Of a stretch of 19,947 bases of DNA, positions 15,877 through 19,947 are shown in pieces (position 1 is the stretch's first letter; the number at the start of each line of letters is the position of its first letter). Below the pieces are notes generated by a model that saw only the letters and a list, made by a program, of their open reading frames with translations, made no database searches and was not told the DNA's origin. Position numbers and translations under genes: made by a program. Source of the stretch: Chryseosolibacter sp966080355 (lineage in GTDB: Bacteria; Bacteroidota; Bacteroidia; Cytophagales; Cyclobacteriaceae); contig CBHROW010000053.1 in the NCBI GenBank assembly GCA_966080355.1, forward strand, positions 1 to 19,947, given 5' to 3'.

Positions 15877-17247
15877 ATGAGCACAGCAACAATGACCGCC
15901 ACAGCCACACGAGCCCGGATGACCTTCTGGCAAATCTGGAATATGAGTTTCGGATTTTTCGGAATCCAATTTGGATTTGCGCTTCAGAATGGAAATGCAT
16001 CGCGGATCCTGACTACGTTTGGAGCCGATGTCGAACACCTTTCATGGTTCTGGCTTGCCGCTCCGCTCACCGGAATGATCGTGCAACCCATCATCGGTTA
16101 TTACAGTGACAGAACATGGACATCGCTTGGAAGGCGGAGGCCATATTTCCTTGCGGGATCAATTCTGGCCTCGCTTGGATTAATTCTAATGCCGAATGCT
16201 GCTGTACTTTCCGGGGTTGTAGGGCCGTTGTTCATTGGTGCCGGTGTACTGATGATTATGGATGCATCATTCAACGTTGCTATGGAACCATTCCGGGCGT
16301 TGGTTGCAGACTTACTGCCATCAGATCAAAGAACACTGGGCTTTTCTATCCAGACTTGCCTGATCGGGATTGGTGCTGTCATTGGCTCCTGGCTTCCCTA
16401 TATTTTTGCCGAATGGCTCGGAGTACAAAAAGATGCGGGTGAAGGCGAAGTTCCATTTAATGTGACATTGTCATTCTATGTTGGGGCGTTCATGTTTCTC
16501 ATTGCGATCCTGTGGACAGTAATAACCACCAAAGAATTTCCACCGGACGAGTATGAGAAGGAGTCGTATTCAAAGACACCGGTAAGAAAAGGCCTGTCCC
16601 AAGTTGTTAGCGATTTTGCCAACATGCCGAAGACCATGCGTCAACTTGGGCTGGTGCAGTTCTTTTCATGGTTCGCGTTATTCTCGATGTGGGTATTCAC
16701 TACGCCCGCGATCGCTACGCACGTGTATGGATTGTCAGCAGACGATCATACTTCAACAACCTACCAGGACGCTGGCAACTGGGTTGGAATAATCTTCGGA
16801 GTATACAATGGAGTGTCAGCAATCTATGCACTGCTTTTACCCGCCATTGCTGCGAAGGTCGGCAGAAAGCGAACGCACGCCATTTCACTTTCCATTGGCG
16901 GCTTGGGATTGATTTCCATTTACTTTATTCATAATCCTAATTTGCTGTTACTGTCGATGGTCGGTGTCGGGATCGCATGGGCAAGCATCCTCGCGATGCC
17001 ATATGCAATTCTTGCGGGATCCATTCCACCGAGAAAAATGGGAATCTACATGGGCGTGTTCAACTTCTTCATTACACTACCGCAGATCATCAATGGAATT
17101 GTAGGCGGACCCATCGTGAAATACCTGTATGGTTCTCACGCCATATACAGCATTGTGATGGCTGGCGTGTTCTTCATCATCGCGGCAATTTGTGTTCGCT
17201 TTGTAGACGATAATGACGATATTGTTATCGCCAAAAGATCTGTATGA
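15877..17247 (+). CDS. MFS sugar transporter, SLC45/MalY-like (probable maltose/maltodextrin importer)
   Basis: This 456-aa inner-membrane carrier has about 12 hydrophobic segments. It carries the MFS loop 2-3 signature (YYSDRTWTSLGRRRPYF) and sequence typical of the SLC45/MalY-like group (FWQIWNMSFGFFGIQFGFAL, ADLLPSDQRTLGFSIQ). It probably brings maltose or short maltodextrins from the periplasm to the cytosol for the GH31 enzyme; substrate is inferred from context. I chose ATG 15877, 22 nt after the GH31 stop. The frame is open upstream to 15817, but that would overlap GH31 coding sequence, and later ATGs (15892, 15919) are also possible. The stop TGA overlaps the next gene's ATG (ATGA at 17244-17247), evidence of translational coupling and of TGA as a normal stop. 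Confidence 0.88.
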   Translation: MSTATMTATATRARMTFWQIWNMSFGFFGIQFGFALQNGNASRILTTFGADVEHLSWFWLAAPLTGMIVQPIIGYYSDRTWTSLGRRRPYFLAGSILASLGLILMPNAAVLSGVVGPLFIGAGVLMIMDASFNVAMEPFRALVADLLPSDQRTLGFSIQTCLIGIGAVIGSWLPYIFAEWLGVQKDAGEGEVPFNVTLSFYVGAFMFLIAILWTVITTKEFPPDEYEKESYSKTPVRKGLSQVVSDFANMPKTMRQLGLVQFFSWFALFSMWVFTTPAIATHVYGLSADDHTSTTYQDAGNWVGIIFGVYNGVSAIYALLLPAIAAKVGRKRTHAISLSIGGLGLISIYFIHNPNLLLLSMVGVGIAWASILAMPYAILAGSIPPRKMGIYMGVFNFFITLPQIINGIVGGPIVKYLYGSHAIYSIVMAGVFFIIAAICVRFVDDNDDIVIAKRSV

Positions 17248-18440
17248 AACCCCAGATAGCGCTTGTCCTTTGTTTCGTCCTGCATGTGGGTTTAGCGCAG
17301 GACTACAGCTCCTTTCAGCAAACGCTCCGATCGATCGCTGGCGCTAAAAACCCTGCTGCACTTGATTCAGCGTGGAATGGCCTGGTCAACGCGAAAAAGA
17401 TCCCATTGATATTTGAAGATTCCGTTGCGTTCCTATACCGGGGCGAAGCTAAGTCTGTATCGTGGATTGGTGACTTCAACGGCTGGGGCTACAACAAGTC
17501 GATGGACACGTTCGGAAAAAAAATTGCCGGCACAAACATATGGATACTGAAGGCCTCTTTCCCTAAAGACGCACGCATCGATTACAAGATCATTCTCGAT
17601 GGAAACAATTGGATCATCGATCCCGATAACCAGGATCAGCAGTGGTCAGGTGTTGGCGGAGGAAGTCCGAATTCGGAACTGCGAATGCCACAATGGAAGC
17701 CCGATCCGCTGACGACCTCACTAGTCGAGAATGCGAAGACAGGACGTGTATTTCGCGACATGCTTTTCAACAGCAAGATGCTTGGCTATCAAGTTACCTA
17801 CAGTGTGTATCTGCCATTCGGTTACGATAAGTCCCAAACATATCCGGTTGTTTACGTTACTGATGGTTACGAGTACATGCACGATCGGCTAGGCAACATG
17901 ATCACCGTACTCGACAATCTTATCTCGCTGAAAAAAATAGAACCGATCGTTGCCGTGTTCATCGATCATCGTGAACCCGTGAACCGTGCCAACAACCGCA
18001 GGATGCAGGAACTGGCCATGAACGAGATGTATCTGAAATTCATGACCGAGGAATTAGTCCCGGCCGTTGAAGCCTCCTACAGCGTTTCCAAAAGTCCTGA
18101 AAAAACTGCGGTCATTGGAAGTTCGATGGGTGGATTGTCGGCCGCGTATTTTGCGTTTGCTAAACCGAATGTATTCGGGCTCGCGGGAGTCCAGTCGCCA
18201 GCGTTTTGGTTTCGACCTGACATCTATACACTTTGCGATAATCCAGAAAAACCTCCGGTGAAGATGTTCATGACCTCAGGTACGATGTACGACAATGGAG
18301 AAGGCGCCCACAAAATGAAAGCGATCCTCGATAAGAACACCTGTAACTACAAGTATGTGGAAGTGAATCAGGGCCACTCGTGGGGAAATTTCCGGGACCT
18401 TATCGATGATATCCTGATCTACTTTTTTCCCGCGGGATAA
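17244..18440 (+). CDS. Secreted esterase (CE1 / esterase-D type) with N-terminal CBM48-like domain
   Basis: This 398-aa exported alpha/beta-hydrolase has a signal peptide of about 18 residues (ending HVGLAQ). Residues about 55-150 form a CBM48/E-set glycogen-binding-like module (VSWIGDFNGWG, YKIILDGNNWIIDPDN). Residues about 160-398 form a putative-esterase domain of the enterochelin-esterase/CE1 group: VTYSVYLPFGYD, PVVYVTDG, nucleophile elbow GSSMGG (S294), a likely acid at D350 (GTMYD) and His in NQGHSW (H378). The triad appears complete. Its ATG overlaps the transporter stop by 4 nt, so it belongs to the GH31-MFS operon. The acyl substrate is unknown. An ester-substituted alpha-glucan is suggested by the CBM48-like domain and the locus, but CE1-type proteins of this architecture also act on other glycans or siderophores. 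Confidence 0.82.
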   Translation: MKPQIALVLCFVLHVGLAQDYSSFQQTLRSIAGAKNPAALDSAWNGLVNAKKIPLIFEDSVAFLYRGEAKSVSWIGDFNGWGYNKSMDTFGKKIAGTNIWILKASFPKDARIDYKIILDGNNWIIDPDNQDQQWSGVGGGSPNSELRMPQWKPDPLTTSLVENAKTGRVFRDMLFNSKMLGYQVTYSVYLPFGYDKSQTYPVVYVTDGYEYMHDRLGNMITVLDNLISLKKIEPIVAVFIDHREPVNRANNRRMQELAMNEMYLKFMTEELVPAVEASYSVSKSPEKTAVIGSSMGGLSAAYFAFAKPNVFGLAGVQSPAFWFRPDIYTLCDNPEKPPVKMFMTSGTMYDNGEGAHKMKAILDKNTCNYKYVEVNQGHSWGNFRDLIDDILIYFFPAG

Positions 18441-18577
18441 TAGCTGGTTGGCCGGCTGACAGGAATTTTTGCCTGGCACATACATTAACCTACATCGTCT
18501 TTCGAAAAAGGTTGTTGTGCGCTAAATTCGGGCATTGGATTTGATTTACGCGACCATATACCTGAAATCCTTCTGCA
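18441..18577 (+). promoter_or_regulatory. Intergenic region with weak terminator and possible lipoprotein promoter
   Basis: Just after the esterase stop, agctgg (18442-18447) and ccggct (18452-18457) can form a 6-bp stem including one G-T pair. A T5 run lies 8 nt further on, so this is at best a weak terminator. Closer to the next gene, GTTG followed after 18 nt by TGGATTTG is a one-mismatch match to the Bacteroidota -7 box. I see nothing else in these 137 bp. Confidence 0.3.
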
Positions 18578-19711
18578 ATGAGACAACGTTTACAGTTCTT
18601 GTTTTTGATCCTTATTCTGACGGCTTGCAGTTCCGGCAAGAAAGCATATGAACGAGGTGATTATTTTGATGCTGTTACAAAAGCTATCAATCGTTTGAGG
18701 CAAAAGCCGGATCATTCGAAATCGATCGAAACATTGAAGAGCGCGTATCCATTGGCTCTCGAGTATTATGAAACGCAGGCTCAAAACGAAATTGCGTCAA
18801 GCTCGGAAAATAAATGGAAGAATGCCATCCAGTCGTATGGCACCATCAACAATATGTATGAGCAGATCCGCGCCTGTCCGGGGTGTATGAAGGTGATCAA
18901 GAATCCAAAAAATTATTATTCGGAGCTCGGGCCGTTAAAGCAGAAAGCTGCGGAAGAGAGTTACAACCTAGGGATCACCTATCTCATGAAGGGAACCCGG
19001 GCGGATGCAAAACACGCGTATTTCAACTTTGCCGATGTCCAGTCTTTTGTTCCGGGCTACAAAGATGTTGTCGAATACCTTGCGAAGTCAAAGTTTGAGG
19101 CGACTGTTAAAGTTTTTCTCGAGCAGATACCCGTTCCTGCGAGATATAATTTGAGTGGCGGTTTTTTCCAGGATAAGGTTGAAGAGTTTGTCAATACTAA
19201 CTATCGCGAAGACGCGTTTGTCAAATTCTATACACCGCAGGCTGCGCGCGATGCGAACATTCCCATGGATCATATCATGAGGATCGCTTTCGATGATTTT
19301 TCGGTTGGCAATGTGTCCATTCGTGAGAAGGAAGAGACGATCACCAAGGACAGTGTCAAGGTGGGGGAAACGAAAGTGGAAGGAAAAAAGGTTCCGGTTT
19401 ATGGAACGGTGAAGGCGAAGCTGACTACCTACCGGAAAGAAATCAAGTCGGCCGGACTTGTCAGCATGCTGATACTCGATGCGAAGACCAACAGTGTGCT
19501 GAGCCATAATAAATTTGACGGTGAATACATTTGGGTGAACAGCTGGGCGAAGTATAACGGTGACGATCGTGCACTGTCAACTGCCCAGGTAAATCTTTGC
19601 AAGCAGAACGAAGCACAACCTCCACAGAATCAGGATCTGTTCCTCGAGTTCACCAAGCCGATCTACAGTAAATTAACGCCAGCGATCAAGTCGTTTTACT
19701 CGGCCTATTAG
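18578..19711 (+). CDS. Lipoprotein of unknown function with N-terminal TPR-like region
   Basis: I do not recognise a named family for this 377-aa protein. It begins with a lipoprotein signal (MRQRLQFLFLILILTACSSG, lipid Cys17). Residues about 20-60 and 115-170 are helical and TPR-like (AYERGDYFDAVTKAINRL; ESYNLGITYLMKG). A CxxC pair (CPGC) lies at about 104. The C-terminal half (about 175-377) is beta-rich and includes a repeated charged stretch around KVGETKVEGKKVPVYGTV. It is separated from the esterase gene by 137 bp, so it is probably its own transcription unit and not part of starch use. It ends with TAG. Possible roles are envelope maintenance or assembly of other proteins, but nothing in the sequence decides this. 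Confidence 0.8.
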   Translation: MRQRLQFLFLILILTACSSGKKAYERGDYFDAVTKAINRLRQKPDHSKSIETLKSAYPLALEYYETQAQNEIASSSENKWKNAIQSYGTINNMYEQIRACPGCMKVIKNPKNYYSELGPLKQKAAEESYNLGITYLMKGTRADAKHAYFNFADVQSFVPGYKDVVEYLAKSKFEATVKVFLEQIPVPARYNLSGGFFQDKVEEFVNTNYREDAFVKFYTPQAARDANIPMDHIMRIAFDDFSVGNVSIREKEETITKDSVKVGETKVEGKKVPVYGTVKAKLTTYRKEIKSAGLVSMLILDAKTNSVLSHNKFDGEYIWVNSWAKYNGDDRALSTAQVNLCKQNEAQPPQNQDLFLEFTKPIYSKLTPAIKSFYSAY

Positions 19712-19887
19712 AAGCCGAAAGCTGAAGGCTGAAAGCTTTTTGTGTGCTGGCTTGCGAACCATCTGTCGCACCATGCCGGCTTGACTTAAGGTCCTCATAG
19801 CGAGCACTGTTTTCGAATTTTTGGGTCCTTTTGTTTGATGGTGAATACAGCCGTTGAGCATGCAGGCGCAAGCTTTCGGCTTTTAGC
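19712..19887. repeat. Intergenic element bounded by 12-bp inverted heptamer-type repeats
   Basis: The 12-mer aagccgaaagct (19712-19723) recurs as its exact reverse complement at 19871-19882. Each end belongs to an imperfect period-7 repeat. The left end has GCCGAAA at 19714, GCTGAAG at 19721 and GCTGAAA at 19728. The right end, read on the - strand, has GCTAAAA then GCCGAAA (19887 down to 19874). The left repeat also allows a small hairpin (aaagct 19718-19723 with agcttt 19734-19739) followed by TT, a weak terminator for the lipoprotein gene. The 147 bp between the 12-mers hold no credible ORF. A MITE-like or REP-like element is one reading. Confidence 0.45.
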
Positions 19888-19913
19888 TATTCGTGTCCGG
19901 GGAAATTTTTGAA

Positions 19914-19947
19914 ATGAAAAAATCATCGGATTTGATTCAAACTCATT
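19914..19947 (+). CDS. Possible start of a further gene, cut by the window edge
   Basis: An ATG at 19914 opens a frame reading MKKSSDLIQTH to the window edge, preceded by an A/T-rich leader. Only 11 codons are visible, so both existence and identity are uncertain. Confidence 0.25.
   Translation, partial: MKKSSDLIQTH

Noticed and set aside
1..19947. tRNA, rRNA, CRISPR array, insertion sequence or phage genes
   Set aside because: I found no cloverleaf-like sequence, no regular spaced repeats and no transposase or phage protein among the open frames.

Overview
The window looks like a starch/maltodextrin utilisation locus (Sus-type PUL) from a Bacteroidota bacterium. SusC/SusD/SusE-type outer-membrane proteins, a type IX secretion C-terminal sorting domain, lipoproteins with acidic residues just after the lipid-attachment cysteine, and the absence of clear Shine-Dalgarno sequences all point to that phylum. 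An environmental, Cytophagales-like member is my inference; no rRNA or other marker gene is present.

Layout. Positions 2-91 hold the last 29 codons of an unknown + strand gene that converges on the PUL. From 12074 down to 102 runs a tight - strand operon: susC, susD, susE/F-like, a T9SS-secreted multidomain GH13 amylase, a GH53 endo-galactanase lipoprotein, and a cyclomaltodextrinase/neopullulanase-like GH13. An intrinsic-terminator-like hairpin separates susE from the downstream enzymes. A 194-bp divergent regulatory region (12075-12268) with PurR/LacI-type palindromes separates susC from a LacI-family regulator gene on the + strand. After a terminator built from heptamer repeats comes a + strand cluster: GH31 alpha-glucosidase, MFS sugar transporter (SLC45/MalY-like) and a CBM48-like/CE1-type esterase. 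A separate 377-aa lipoprotein of unknown function follows, then a 176-bp repeat-bounded intergenic element and possibly the start of another gene.

How the genes would work together (inference from families). The T9SS amylase cuts alpha-glucan at or outside the cell surface. SusE/SusD bind the products and SusC imports them with TonB energy. The periplasmic GH13 shortens or linearises them, the MFS protein carries maltose or short dextrins across the inner membrane, and the cytosolic GH31 releases glucose. The LacI protein would sense a sugar and control both divergent units through the palindromes. The GH53 (a beta-1,4-galactan enzyme) and the esterase do not fit a pure starch pathway.

Main anomaly. 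The LacI gene and the GH31 gene, about 1.1 kb apart, each carry one in-frame stop codon (TGA at 13175-13177, TAG at 14313-14315). The protein continues in the same frame and with family-like sequence beyond each stop. Other genes here terminate normally at TGA and TAG, so a changed genetic code is unlikely. Either the control and the last step of the pathway are both broken in this strain, or these are sequence errors or cases of readthrough.
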